A stretch of 64,000 bases of DNA. Origin: Drosophila miranda (Eukaryota > Arthropoda > Insecta > Diptera > Drosophilidae). A program made the translations under genes and the position numbers. Under the pieces are notes generated by a model. That model saw only the letters and a program-made list of their open reading frames with translations. It did no database searches and was not told where the DNA came from. Positions within the stretch are counted from its first letter, which is position 1. The number at the start of each line of letters is the position of its first letter. This document shows, piece after piece, positions 35,103 to 46,942 of the stretch. Location: assembly GCF_003369915.1 (NCBI RefSeq), contig NC_046674.1, positions 23,439,657 to 23,503,656 of the forward strand, written 5' to 3'.

Positions 35103-37290
35103 TTAGGTGGTTTTAAAGTCCCCGAGAATCGAGGTGTTTTTAGCATAGGCCAGCAGTTCCTGTGGCGTCTTTTTGGAGGCATCTTCCAGTGATGCCAGCA
35201 CTGGGGCGCCCAGGTATCTCCTCCTTGCCCTTGAGAGAGCCGGACAGTAGCAGATGAGATGTTCCAGGGTTTCGATAGCCCCAGGTTCATCACATTTCCT
35301 ACAACTGTCTCTGTTGGTGATGCCTAGCTTAGCTGCATGTGCAGCAGCCAGACAGTGACCTGTAAGTATTCCCACTAGCAATCTACAGTCCTTTCGTGGT
35401 AGGTGCAGTAGGTAGTGGCTAAGTTTCTCGTTTCGTTCCTTGCACATTATCTTCGAGGTTCTGCAGGTGGTGGTACTGTTCCACCTGCTATCAGTCTGTG
35501 TTCTAGCCTGCTTCTCTAGATCGCATTGCAGCGTTCTAAGGGAGTCAGGCACGTTCTCGGTTCTCCTATTCTCCAGCCCGACGCCTTCCTTAGCCAGTAC
35601 GTCCGCCGCTTCGTTTCCTTCGATGCCCTGGTGGCTGGGAGCCCAATAGATCCGCACTGTCTTTGTCGTGCTTAGGATGTCTAGTGCCTCCCTGCTCGCC
35701 AAGACACTTCTGGAACTGACCGCGGACGACTGCATGGATCTTATCGGCGCTTGGCTGTCGACGAATAGGTTGACCGCATCGTGTGCTCGTTCTGTTAGGA
35801 GAGCGACCTCCGCTGCTTTCCCGATGGCAAAAACTTCTGCCTGGAATATGCTGCATTGGTCCGGTAGCTTATACGACAGCCTTATCTCAAGGTCTGTACA
35901 GTATAGGCCCGCTCCTACTCCTCCGTCCATCTTGGAGCCGTCTGTGTATATATTGAGGTGCTCAGTTTGGTCCCTTCCAATTTTCCAGTCTTCAGGTCCC
36001 AAAGATGTGGTTGTTTTGACGTCAAGGCAAGTTTGGCGGGTCATGTAATCAGTTGATCTGGTCATGTCCCTGCCAATTGAACTGTGCCCGTATCCTTGCA
36101 TGGATAGGTTTCCTGATGCTATAAGGCGTTGTGCTTACTTTCCCGCAATCAGGCGAGCGTGAATGTCCAGGGGGTCGATTCCGAGTACAGTTTCGAGTGC
36201 TTTTGTTGGGGTTGACCTCAGCGCCCCTGTAATACAGAGCAGAGCCTGTCGCTGAGTCTTTTCCATAAGCTTATGGTATGTCTTCTTTTCAGTAGCCTGC
36301 CACCACACTAAGGCTCCATACAGCAGAGTTGGTCGCACCACCAAAATGTAGATCCAGTGCATTAGAGCAGGTGACAGGCCCCATGTGCTGCTGAGCATCT
36401 TCTTGGATGCATAAAGCGCAATGGTAGCCTTCTTCACCCTTTCCACTACATTGGGCCTCCATGCCAGCTTGCTGTCCAGTACTGTGCCTAGGTATTTTAC
36501 CTGTGATTTTGGAGTCAGCCTAGTTTGGTCAATTTTCGGGGGGGTCCATATCGGTACCTTGTACCTCTTGGTAAAGAGGATGAGGTCCGTCTTGTCCGCG
36601 TTGATACTGAGTCCTACCTCTTCCGCCCACTCACGTATCTCCCTGAGTGTACGTTCCATTATGGAGCTGAGGGTCGATGGACATACACCCGTAATAAGTA
36701 TGCTTATGTCGTCTGCATAAGCTGTTATTTTTGGGGCCTTCCTTTCAAATCTCTTAATGATGTCGTCGACCACCAAATTCCACAGTAGTGGCGACAGGAC
36801 TCCACCTTGAGGTGTGCCTCTGTGTGCCCCCTTTACCATGGAAGCAGTGCCCCACTCCGATTGCACCCGTCTACAACTTAGGAGGTTTTTGATCCAGACG
36901 TTGATTGCAGGGTGTATGTTATTCGCTTCTAGGCGACTTGTTATTGCGGTTGTTGCCACGTTGTTGAATGCTCCTGAGATGTCCACAAATGCTCCCAAAG
37001 CATACTTTTTGTTGTGAAGGGCGCTCTCGATGGTGGCTACTAGCGAGTGTAGTGCCGTCTCCACTGATTTCCCCTTGGTGTAGGCGTGTTGATTTGTTGA
37101 CATCAGTCCCCCTACCTCATTCCTGATGTGTAAATCCTTGGGACTCACGTGGCTGCACTTTGCTGCCTTAGGGAGGAAGACAACTCTCGAGGTTCTCCAT
37201 TGGATGGTGATATAGCCCGTACTTAGGCATGCTGAGTATATTGCGAAGAGCCATGGGGTAATAACCTCTTTGGTCAACTGCATCATGGCT
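35103..37290 (-). pseudogene. LINE ORF2: reverse transcriptase, RNase H and zinc-knuckle tail
   Basis: The reverse transcriptase is clear: GAFVDISGAFNNV, GTPQGGVLSPLLWN and the catalytic AYADDISIL, with a KYLGTVLDSKL thumb motif. It is interrupted by an in-frame TAA right after HARLIAGK (about 36136). The frame continues as AQRLIASGNLSMQGYG into RNase H (IYTDGSKMDGGVGAGLY, FQAEVFAI, LFVDSQ, APSHQGIEGNEAAD, all catalytic acids present). The tail CRKCDEPGAIETLEHLICYC is a C2HC knuckle. Upstream of about 37290 the frame breaks again before the linker region of 37373-37870. Confidence 0.85.
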
Positions 37291-37914
37291 GGGAATATCC
37301 CGTCCAGTCCTGGTGCTTTTATGCCCGCAAAGGAGTCTATGGCCCAGTGGATTCTCTTAGTGGTTAACAGACCTATTGGGGGTGCTGTTCCTCAGTTGCT
37401 AGGTCCTGATGCTCCTTGGCGTCAGTGACCTCGGTGCATCCAGGGAAGTGCGCCTCCATTAGTGCTGTTAGGGCTTCTTTACTGCCCTCTGTCCACTGTC
37501 CGTTGTCTAGTTTTAGTTGGCTCTGTACTGTGGGCTGCTTTGAGAGCAGCTTCCGGAGCCTAGCGGTTTCGGGCACTTTCTCAATGTTGGAGCAGAAGTT
37601 TCTCCACGAGTTCCTTTGTGCCTTACGTATTTTCTTCTTGTAGCTCCTAAGTAGGATTTTATATTCCTCATTGACAATCTCTTCGTTCGCTTGTTTGGCG
37701 ATCTTGAAGAATTCCTTGAGGTTGTTCGTTTGGAGAGAGAGATCTCGGCTCCACCAGAGTGGCTTGGACCTCCTCTTCGTTCTCGAGGGTTTGCACGATG
37801 CATGGTAGGCGTTCAGTAACTCGTTGGATAGGGTCTTTAGGGACTTCTCTATATCCTCCGCGGATTTCACTGAGCCCGGATTCGCGAGCTTCGAAGTAAC
37901 TTTCTTTTTAAACT

Positions 37915-38628
37915 TTACACAGTTTGTGTTCCGGGGGTTCTATAGACTGTTATCTTCGAAGAGTGTTTGAATTCGCACTTGAACTGAATGTACTTATGGT
38001 CTGAGAAGGATGGTCTTTCGAGGACTCTCCAGTCAGATACCAAGGTACTCTTTCCCGCGAAAAGAGTTAGGTCTAGCACGTTTGACGAGGTGGGACCCAC
38101 GAAGGTGTGTTCCTCCCCCACGTTTGCTACGTCTAAGTTAGTGGATAAGATAAAGTCTAGGAGTGACTCACCTCTATCGTTGGTGTCAGGGCTTCCCCAC
38201 ACATTGTGATGGGCGTTGGCGTCTGCACCGATGAGGAGTTGGAGATTTTTGGAGCCGGCTTATGTCACCAGACTCCTAAGTTCTTCCGGTGGGGCGGGCC
38301 TGTCGTGTGCCATGTAGCAGGAAGCTGCCATTAGGCGCTTTTCCTCGCTCTCCAGCATCACCACCGTCAGGTCATCCGTGCTTTAATGAGACATAAGATG
38401 AGCATGGATTCCCCTCCGTACGAGTTCGGCGGTTCTGTTCCTGCTTACCGATGTTGAGTAGAGAAGGCTGTAATTTGAGGGCTTTAGTCCGGCCACAGAG
38501 TTGCCTGACGCAATCCACGGCTCCTGGACTAAAGCTATGTCGGCGGGCCCTTGCTCCATGGCAATGAGGAGCTCCGCCGACGCTACCTTGCTTTTATGGA
38601 GATTGAGTTGCAGCACCCTTAGTGTCAT
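37915..38628 (-). pseudogene. LINE ORF2: APE-type endonuclease, broken
   Basis: The N-terminal part reads LRVLQLNLHKSKVASAELL and DIALVQEPWI, the usual start of a LINE endonuclease. After AHLMSH there is a TAA. The homologous text goes on (ESEEKRLMAASCYMAHDRP), meets another TAA after LRSLVT, and continues with ADANAHHNVWGSPDTNDRGE and SFSDHKYIQF. All core motifs (Asn, Glu, Asp-Asn-His, SDH) are recognisable. Confidence 0.75.
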
Positions 38629-38730
38629 GGGTGGCTAACTCAACCTCGCACGACGGGTTCACTATGATTGTCAGGTCACCGTCCTCCTCCTCCTCCGAGT
38701 CGTCCAGCGCAAGACCCTGGGCGGCCTCCA

Positions 38731-38920
38731 CTATGGAGGGCTAGCCCCCTCGTTAGGTAGTGGGCTACCGGCATGCAGAACCTTCCAGTCAGCCGTTGGC
38801 ACGTCCGGATTTTGCCTCTGCAGCAGCTTCAGTGCTCGCTCCCCCTGGACAGCAATGGGGACGAGCACCTTCGCCTTTGGTATGGACGGGATCAGAGTAA
38901 CTATTTTCAAAATATATCTC
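38731..38920 (-). pseudogene. LINE ORF1 C-terminal remnant
   Basis: The stretch QGERALKLLQRQNPDVPTAD and HAGSPLPNEGASPP resembles the end of a LOA-type ORF1 (gag-like) protein. The rest of ORF1 and the 5' UTR are missing, so the insertion was 5'-truncated. Confidence 0.5.
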
Positions 38921-39032
38921 AGCTTAATGAAAAAAGCTAAATCTTGAGCATCGGCTTGTGATAATCCGATCTGTAAGGAACCCACAGTATCAGCTGAAAT
39001 GCGCTGTTCAAAATATATGTTTATTGAAGTAA

Positions 39033-40247
39033 TTAGAATTTCACATTTTCGGGCCAATCGCAGACCTTGAGCTGCGGATTATATAGCAATCCAGCGTTGC
39101 AGTTAAAGTCCACTTCACACTCGCACTGGCAGACCACATAGGCGCTACTATACGTCGTGCTGGCATCGCCGAACATGGTTCCATCACGCTGGCCAACACA
39201 ACGACCATGGCTCTCGCAGTAGGTGCCAGATGGTCCGGCATTAGGACCGCTAGGTGGCGCAGAACCGTCATCACATTTCACATTCTCAGGGAAGTCACAG
39301 TCAAGCGTGGATGGATTGAACTGCAGGTTATTCGGACACCTTTGTTCAAATTTGATGCCATAGACACATTGGATGAAGGCAGAACAATTGTTATCTACAG
39401 GCCCTATCCAATTGTTGGATTTATCGCAGCACTCTGGGTCGCAGACTTTGCTGATGCAAACGCCTTCGGTGTCCAGAACACACTTATTCTCTGTGACATT
39501 GAAGTAGTTCAAGTCTGGACACTTTCTAGCAACCAAGCTTCCATGGATACACTCCAAATATCCAGCGCAGTCTGCGGGATTCACCTCCTGTTGTCCCTCT
39601 GTACATGTGCTGTTTCCATTGCACTCTCCATTGTCTTTTTCGCATTCGCCTTTAAGCGCGTTCCAGTAATCTCCGGTGCCACATGATTTGGATACATACT
39701 TTCCACTTGAGCAGACTTCATACTTTGTACAGTCTCCATCTGAGTCCGCCTTAGTGCTTCCCTCCACACATCCAACGCACACTCCACAGGTGTCCTCAAC
39801 ACACTTATTAAGTGTGGTATTAAAGTAATTCTGAGCGGGACACTTCTTGATCACAAAGATTCCGTTCTCACACTCAAGATATCCTGCGCAGTCTGAGGGG
39901 TTCTCTTCCAATTCACCTTCGGTACACGTCGGGGTCTCGCCGGAGTTGCACTCGCCGAAGTCTTTTTCACACTCGCCGGTTCGCCAGTTCCACCAGTCCC
40001 CACTATCACAAGACTTCTGAACGAACTTGCCGGTGCAGCAGGCATAATACTTGGTGCAATCATCCTCGTCGATCTTTTTATCGCCGTCTTTGCAACATTC
40101 GGCATTCAGTGAGCCAACGAGAATAGAAACCGTAAGGCACAGAAAAAAGGCTGCAATCAAAGAACTATAAGAAAACCTTTCTCTATCAGTGGGAGCGAAC
40201 TTACCAAAGTGTATATGTTTTGATTGAGACATCTTTTCGCCACGCAT
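39033..40247 (-). CDS. Six-domain secreted chitin-binding protein
   Basis: Exon 2 is 39033-40150 and exon 1 ends at 40205. The ATG is at 40232 (381 residues, MSQSKHIHF) or at 40247 in the same frame (386 residues). Splicing in phase 1 gives HIHFAFFLCLTVSILVG, a good signal peptide. Six ChtBD2-type domains follow. Domains two and four are close copies (CTEGELEENPSDCAGYLEC and CTEGQQEVNPADCAGYLEC), as are one and three (CTKYYAC, CTKYEVC), so a two-domain unit was duplicated. The last domain is the CQCEC variant shared with the neighbour at 41,512 (CQCECEVDFNC). A TATAAAAG at 40285-40292 and a poly(A) signal near 39018 fit the model. Confidence 0.88.
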   Translation of the reverse strand: MRGEKMSQSKHIHFGKFAPTDRERFSYSSLIAAFFLCLTVSILVGSLNAECCKDGDKKIDEDDCTKYYACCTGKFVQKSCDSGDWWNWRTGECEKDFGECNSGETPTCTEGELEENPSDCAGYLECENGIFVIKKCPAQNYFNTTLNKCVEDTCGVCVGCVEGSTKADSDGDCTKYEVCSSGKYVSKSCGTGDYWNALKGECEKDNGECNGNSTCTEGQQEVNPADCAGYLECIHGSLVARKCPDLNYFNVTENKCVLDTEGVCISKVCDPECCDKSNNWIGPVDNNCSAFIQCVYGIKFEQRCPNNLQFNPSTLDCDFPENVKCDDGSAPPSGPNAGPSGTYCESHGRCVGQRDGTMFGDASTTYSSAYVVCQCECEVDFNCNAGLLYNPQLKVCDWPENVKF

Positions 40248-40284
40248 ATTGAGCGTCTACTGAAGAGCCATCGGTCCATATCGT

Positions 40285-40292
40285 CTTTTATA
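40285..40292 (-). promoter_or_regulatory. TATA box of six-domain gene
   Basis: TATAAAAG on the minus strand. An initiator-like TTCAGTAGA lies about 30 bases downstream, just before the ATG at 40247. Confidence 0.6.
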
Positions 40293-41511
40293 TTTTCGGG
40301 CAATTAAAATAATTAAATGTCTTTTCCTGGCACACGGAGATGATAATGGACCACTCTTGATATTATCAGCGCATTCAGTATTCATACAAGCAGAGGATGT
40401 TGTCACAATTTATAAAACAGTCAGTCACGTTTCCCAATTAAAAAATGCAGGGGGAGGTGCCAGAAATCGAGTTGCGCTTGAGCAAATTTGTATGTCAGAT
40501 CTCATTGTAGATTCCATGGTAAAACGCTATAAATTTGTATTTTATTTTCTATTTACGAATTGAAATATTTTGTGATCTGTTTCTATGATTCTAACGTATC
40601 TTATGAATTATTTAATTTGCAATATTTTCTGGCTTTTTCTGCATGCAAAGGGCTCTCTTCGTTTAGTTTACTTCCAATATCTTTATCTACTTTCCTGGAT
40701 CAATTTGTACAGCCGATAGTGCAAGATTTTGTGGATATATTAGTTTTGTGGTGAATGTGGATGTGTGATACACCTACATCTTGTCTTGTCTTGTTTGACG
40801 CCTAGTTCTCAGAGACTATTCGAACTAAAACAACCAAAATTTGTTCACAGCCATCCCCAAATATGATAATCCCATCCCCTCATGATAAAAGCGAGCAGAA
40901 CTATGAGAGGTCGCGGCCTGCGTTGGCTGACCTACCATAATCCCCCCACCGCATTCGCTGACAAATCAGTCCGTCCTTTTGCTAACGGCGATTACTATAC
41001 ATAGATTGAGAGGGAGAGAGAGAGAATGGGGTAGCCTTAAGTTTAAAGGCCGTATAAAATACGGTCAAATCGTTCAGAGGGTGTACACTGAATACTCGTA
41101 AAGCACATCAACGTTCACGGTCTGTTCTACTATTCTTATATCTATCTATAAATATACCTCTTCTTGTTGGCTTGCCTGAAAATGTACACGTCCAAATAGG
41201 CCAGACATTCGTCTGAATGTATCAAGTTTTTCTGCCAACCTACCCACAAAGGCTGCCGATTAGGCGATCAAAATGCTCAATATGATTTATATCATACATA
41301 TTCCCATTTTGTAAGCTTTCGTCTAGCTTATCGAAAAGAATTGGGCCTCTCAAAGTACTGATAATACGCAGCTGCTGAAATGCGCCCTGTCCATGACTGA
41401 TTAGAGTGATTTATGAGCGCAGACCACCATTACCTATCGTTTAAGTATCGGCGTGGAGAGGCCCACGATTTCTTGGCATACAAATTATATTTTTTATTGA
41501 AAAACTTTAAG
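40293..41511. other. Intergenic region with a DINE-1 remnant
   Basis: It holds AT-rich sequence and, at about 40785-41060, text related to the internal and 3' part of DINE-1 (CGCCTAGTTCTCAGAGACTA, then a GAGAGGGAGAG tract). I see no gene. Confidence 0.5.
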
Positions 41512-43040
41512 CTATAGAGTACAATTGACGTTTATGCTGTAGTTGCAAGTCAATAGGTCCTGGTCCCAGTACAAGCCATCGGGACACGCCAACTCGACCT
41601 CGCACTCGCATTGGCAGATGACATATCCATTGCAACTAATCTCGGATGGTAAATAGGTACCCTCCCGTGCATTCAGGCAGCGGCCGTTGGTCTCGCAAGC
41701 GATGCCCGAGGGTCCGGCGTTCGGTCCTGAGGGCGGCGTATGAGGCCATTGACACTGCACGTTTTGGGGATAGTCGCAGATCTCAGTCTCTACGTTGAAG
41801 ATCAAGTTGTTTGGGCACTGCTGTTCAACGGCACAGTTGTAGTTGCACTTATAGAACTTGTTGCACACTCCATCTACCGGGAACAGGGCTCCTTCCTCCT
41901 CGCCCTGGCACACGTTGCTGGTGCTGTTGCAGGCGACTTCTGGAACATAGCCTTCGGGATAATCGCACTCATTCGCGGTGGCATTGTAGACCAGACCGTC
42001 GGGACAGATAACCGCAGTAGATTCAACGCTCGTGTCCCAGTCGCAGACCTGAGCAGTCTGATTGAACTTGGTGTACTCGTCGCAAGGCATTGCGATGGGG
42101 CATTGGCATTGACACACAAAGTATCCATTAGTTTCGGGATCGGCGAGCAGCGTGCCGTCACGCATGCCCGCACAGACGCCCTGGCTTGAACACGTCGTGC
42201 CCGAGGGTCCCTCTATATCTTCTGAGGAGTCTGCGATGATCGATGGTGTGCAATTAACGTTCTCCGGGAAGTCACAGTATTCGCTTATGGGATTAAAGTA
42301 GAGGCCGGAGGGACAGCTCATCTCATTGACGCATCTATTACTGCACTGAATGTACCTTCCGCAAACTCCGGGAATTGGCAGATTGACGTTGGTAGTCTGG
42401 TTGGCACATTCATCGCGCTGGCTGGAGCAATAGGTGGGCACAGCAGATGGAGGGGAAGGCGTGGTGTTGACGGCATTGTTCGTGTCGGTTGTGGGCTCAT
42501 CGGTTGTGGTCTCATCGGAGACACCATCCGTGGACTTATCGGGTTCTGTGGGGTTCGTAGAGCTTGTGACGGCGGGTTCTGAGCTTGACGGCTCCGTGTC
42601 GCAAGGCTCTGTTACCGACGTGGTTAAGCCTGGCTTATCGTCGTCAATGTCCGGACACTCATCGGCACAACAGGTGCAGGTGCATTCGGCATCTGCCCTG
42701 GTATTAGTGCCTGCAAATGGCGACAGGCCCAAGCAGTTGGCTCGCCACTGGAAATCGCACTCGGCCAGTTGTCGATTGAAGTGGAGCCCGCGGGGACAGC
42801 TGCCGATGGCAGCCACTTCTCCCTGCTGGCATACCGCAAAGCGACCGCAATGGGTCGCCACAGGCACTCGCGTCCCGTCCGGTTCATAGAGGCAAACACT
42901 CGACAGTTGAGCAGATGCGGCTGCGACCACTAGAATCGTCCATAGAGCTGATACCAACAACAGAGACGTTACGCGTACATAGTAAAAGTTTCAGAATTGG
43001 CACCTACTAGTCACTCACCACACAAAACGGTGTTGCACAT
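41512..43040 (-). CDS. Multidomain chitin-binding protein with Thr-rich linker
   Basis: Exons 43019-43040 and 41512-42947 join in phase 1 to give 485 residues starting MCNTVLCALWTILVVAAASA, a signal peptide. The usual ChtBD2 domains start at VCLYEPDGTRVPVATHC, at the CSSQRDECANQTTN domain, at CSSQGVCAGMRDGTLLADPE (a CQCQC variant), at VCQGEEEGALFPVDGVC and at CETNGRCLNAREGTYLPSE (a CQCEC variant). Between domains one and two is an acidic Thr/Ser/Pro linker of about 75 residues. After domain three lies a half domain, VICPDGLVYNATANECDYP, that has only the C-terminal part of the fold. The order of variant and normal domains matches the end of the neighbouring gene at 39,033, so the two are probably tandem duplicates. 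It is possibly an orthologue of a D. melanogaster 68D gene of similar length such as CG7252, but I cannot confirm this. Confidence 0.87.
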
Positions 43041-46000
43041 TTTCAAGACGATCAGCAGCTTTGAAGTAGTCCGAAATTCGCGAACGACTAAGTGGCGACC
43101 CTGACAAAGTGGAGGCATTTATGGGAGCGAAAGAAAACTGTTTTGAGTGCCGCGAATCAGTAGCCAATCTTCTGATAATACCAATAACCATATTTATCTC
43201 TTGATTAACTCAACAAGTGATTTTTGGAGCTACGCGCTATCGCAGGAGTAATTACGTTCATATCTGGAGCACGGAGGGCGGAGCGCAAACTACTCTCCCG
43301 GAGGGGGCTCATTAACAAATTCATACGCACACCGTCGTACTATTGACACTTCCTATTAAATGGCGTTTATTGTCATTCAAAATGAAGTGCCTGAACCGTG
43401 TACTGCTCTCCCGGATACAATCACGACAAGTAGCAATACAGCAATTGTAGGTGCTCGAATGAAAGATACACAGCTCCAATGATACTTTATACTCGGATAT
43501 GGTTATCAGTAAGTTGTTTGAAACTTATCGACTGACTGAAGGAAATGCTCCGCGTCTTCTGCACGCAGCATTCATTGTGTCACTCTCTGTGGCTATGTAG
43601 GCCAGCTTAGATAGCCAGCTCTTAAACTATTTTGCTGTAAGTTATATGGCACTCTGTTTACACTCTGACAAGACACGGCAAGACTGTCTAATGATGTCGG
43701 AAACTTAAAGTTGTAGTCCTTCCCAGTCCTTTGTTTAAGTTTTTATAGTTAATCCTGAATGATAAAGTCAAACAATAATAATAAAAGCCTTTCTTATCGT
43801 TCACAGTACTTTTTCTCGATACTCAATCAAATATCTGTAGATAAGTTTCGCATCAGTATATTGTAATAGGTAAGATCGATTGTTTGTCTATATGGACCGA
43901 TTTATAGCAATAATATACCCTGGTTCTGAGTGTTCCATTCCGTACAAAATTTAAATTTTGGTCAGTTTTCTATAGTGCATGAAATGCATGGCAGGGGCAC
44001 GGGGGTCGCCTTTGGTTAGGCGATCGCCGATTGTTAACTCAGTTTATTCAATCGATTCGCTATCATTCATTCAGTTTTTCATTAACGCCTTGTAGGCGGA
44101 TACGCTTGAAGGGTGTGCGGGCTTTGGCGTTGCGATAATGAAGACTTTTTATAGACGCTATCGAACATTGAACGCATGTTTTTACACCCAGTAATTCTAT
44201 TCAAATATGATATGTTGTATTCGTACAAAGGTATGTGAGAAGCGTTAGAAATACATTTTTTCTTGATTGCCTGTAAGAACACTTGGATCTATTTGATGTT
44301 CAAATCTTGAGAACCCCAACCTTATTAGACCTATGATTACTGGGTATATTTTAGTCAGAATGTGGACTGGAGCCTATAATTCTAGGTACCGAATGCAATC
44401 ACAGCGATAAAAATATCTCAATAGAAATGTGATTAGATGGCATTCCCTCAAGACCATGCTGTTCTTATGCATTCCTTGCATAAGCGCGATTGTTCATTTA
44501 ATTGCTGATTTTACTGAACCTTAGTGCCAAAAAAGCTGGACAGGAAACTGTAAGAGAAATTGTAAGTTTTCTCAGGATTTTAATAGTACTGCTTACTGTA
44601 TGGACAGAACCAAAAACAAGTCGATGAAATTGCGGTGAGAGGCTGGCTTCCTGCTTCGCGGCGAGTTAGAGGGGGCCGTCAGCTGAAATTGGAGACAATG
44701 CAATTCTAATTATTCAAATGAAAGCCAAGTACGCTTGAATTAAATTACCAAACTTAAGAAAACATAAATGGCAGAAGGAAGAGCACCAGTTGCAGTTGTG
44801 TGCTAGGGCCTAGACACTTGGGTTACTTGGGGCCGTGGAAAGCCAACTACAGGCTTATACTCGAACTCGAAGGTAGGTGTCCATTACATGTAGCGCATCG
44901 AGCTGGAGAGGGCTGTTGCTGTTGCTTCTGCTGTTCGTCAAATGCCATAAGGGGCAACAAAAGACAGCCCAGCAGAAATGTGAGTGGATCTGCGACATCT
45001 ATATAGAGTGCTCGCAGAAGTGAGTGTGCATGAGGGACACACTCACACTGGCAGCCGGACCACTTCCAACGTCTATTGTGGAAATCTTCTCAGGTGTAAC
45101 AGGTTTCTCAGATTTAAACTGAGGTCGCCCCTGTCGTTCACACAGTCATCAGCGGCACTCGCCACGGAATCGATCGTGATCACGGGCCCGACCGATCAAA
45201 GACTGCGCTTCCAGTCAGAGCCGGCAGGAGACCAGGAGCAGCCGAGGACACCTCTTACAATTACAGTTCGAATCGAAGAACTGAGATCGATTGGTGCATA
45301 GATATCAAGAGGACTCGCTAATTTTCAACTCTAGCACCATTCGAAATCAGTGCTTTTGATGAGAACCATTCAACAGAAAGTGTTTCTCCAAAGTGATTTT
45401 TTTTCAGTGCATGACAATTCATGTTAAAATCCAAAGGTTTCCATACAAAAAGTTTAAATAACGCACAAGAGAGTATAAGTAATGAGTGGCTGAGCAACCG
45501 CGTTCATGGCAGAAGCCATCGAAGTGCAAGCGGCGTGTCTCAATCTCACCGGGTCGGTGGTCGTCGATGTCGATCGGAATATGTTATCCACATTTGCTTA
45601 GTCATCAGTCATTGGAAATAAGTTGGATATCGCTGCAGTTACCCTTGATTCTATGGCTAAAACGGTTTACCGCGTTGATCAATGACTAAATGTGCCATCC
45701 AGAAATTGCAATCGAAACTCCACCAACCTCGAAAAACTCCACCTCAATGTTTGCTTGTCTTGTCAAAACAATAGATTGTCCACGACTTATCAGGGCTATA
45801 AATAAAAGACATGATATACAGTGAATTAGTCGCTTAGTAATTTAAAAATAATCGTATTCTTATCTTAGTAAAGGCTCCATTTTCGGAGCTATAAATATGC
45901 TCAGAGCTGGTTGTGTATGATTCACGGGAAGGATGATATACAATACTAGTACTTACTCGTATACGGTGCTAGAATTACAAAAATATGTCTAGAATTTGCA

Positions 46001-46864
46001 AAACGAAGACAAATATACCCTTTCCACAACGTTTACCCTGGCTGTATGGACGTGATACATTCATACATTTATTTTATTCCCATTTCAATGCCAGTACACA
46101 TAAGGAGTTGAAGCCAACTCCGCAACTGCCGTTATTGGCCAGTGATTTATTCGTGGTACACGAATTAGTAAGTAGTATAGCGCACAATATGCATAGGGAG
46201 TACGAACAAATTATTCTGTGCGAATGTACGTCAACGTTTCTGCCTATTTGAATAAGTAGTTAAGTCAAAAAACCCTATAAATATGTCAAACAATTAATAT
46301 TACAGGATTTTTAGATAAAATAATAATATCTTTTAGAAAGTCCCATGAACAATTATTGTCAAAACGAAATGTGATTATTTAGATAAGGCAATAGGATTCC
46401 CCATTTTTTGATGGCAGCTTTCCATTCTTATGCTTCTATTAATTATAGACAAGTGGCATTAATAATAAAGCGTGGGAGCAGGAACACTTGAAAATATAAG
46501 CTGGGAAGGAAGGGCCACTACAATAGTTTATAAATTAAATATGTAAAATTTTCTCTAATATTGGGAATTTTCATTATCACTAACCCTTGTACATCATAAT
46601 TGCTGAAATTAAAACTTTTGTGTTCTGAAAAGTTGAATCTTCTTATCTAAAGTATTTTGTGACAGATTGTAGCCGTATAGTTACCAAAAAAAAATACAGC
46701 TGAAAAAATGGCTAATTTTGTTTATGTTAGAGGCCATCGAGTCAAAACGGCAAATCTTATCTATTTTAAAAGACAAAATGTTTCTAAATTATAGCCCCGT
46801 TTAATTGGAAAATCTGCGACTTATCATTTGCCAAAGACAACCAAGCAGTTTGGAGTGTGGTGCC
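43041..46864. other. 3.8-kb intergenic region between divergent peritrophin genes
   Basis: Mostly AT-rich. A more GC-rich, more complex block lies at about 44640-45310. It has short open frames on the plus strand (for example 44984-45301) that show no signal peptide, domain or codon pattern I trust. A perfect palindrome GGCGATCGCC lies near 44021. I support no gene here. Confidence 0.45.
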
Positions 46865-46872
46865 TATATAAG
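46865..46872 (+). promoter_or_regulatory. TATA box of five-domain peritrophin gene
   Basis: TATATAAG 78 bases before the ATG at 46943. Confidence 0.6.
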
Positions 46873-46942
46873 GCCCAGTAGAAGAACCAAAGAAAGTTAG
46901 TTGAAATTATTCTACTTGGAGGGACGAAGAGTGTATCTCGAA

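Larger units (their letters stand above)
34978..38900 (-). mobile_element. Decayed LOA-clade LINE (non-LTR retrotransposon)
   Basis: On the minus strand the order is an ORF1 tail (about 38731-38900), an APE-type endonuclease (about 37920-38628), a linker, reverse transcriptase (36135-37286) and RNase H plus a CCHC-type knuckle (35103-36101). There are no LTRs. The RNase H domain after the reverse transcriptase and the general sequence point to the LOA/Bilbo/TRIM group known from obscura-group flies. The element is 5'-truncated within ORF1 and carries several in-frame stops and frameshifts. It sits between two peritrophin genes and just past the 3' end of the gene at 39,033. Exact ends are uncertain by some tens of bases. 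Confidence 0.85.

Noticed and set aside
35440-36048. Plus-strand open frames across the LINE
   Set aside because: They are antisense shadows of the reverse transcriptase and RNase H frames.
44984-45301. 105-codon open frame in the 3.8-kb gap
   Set aside because: Composition and lack of any domain or start context give no reason to call it a gene.
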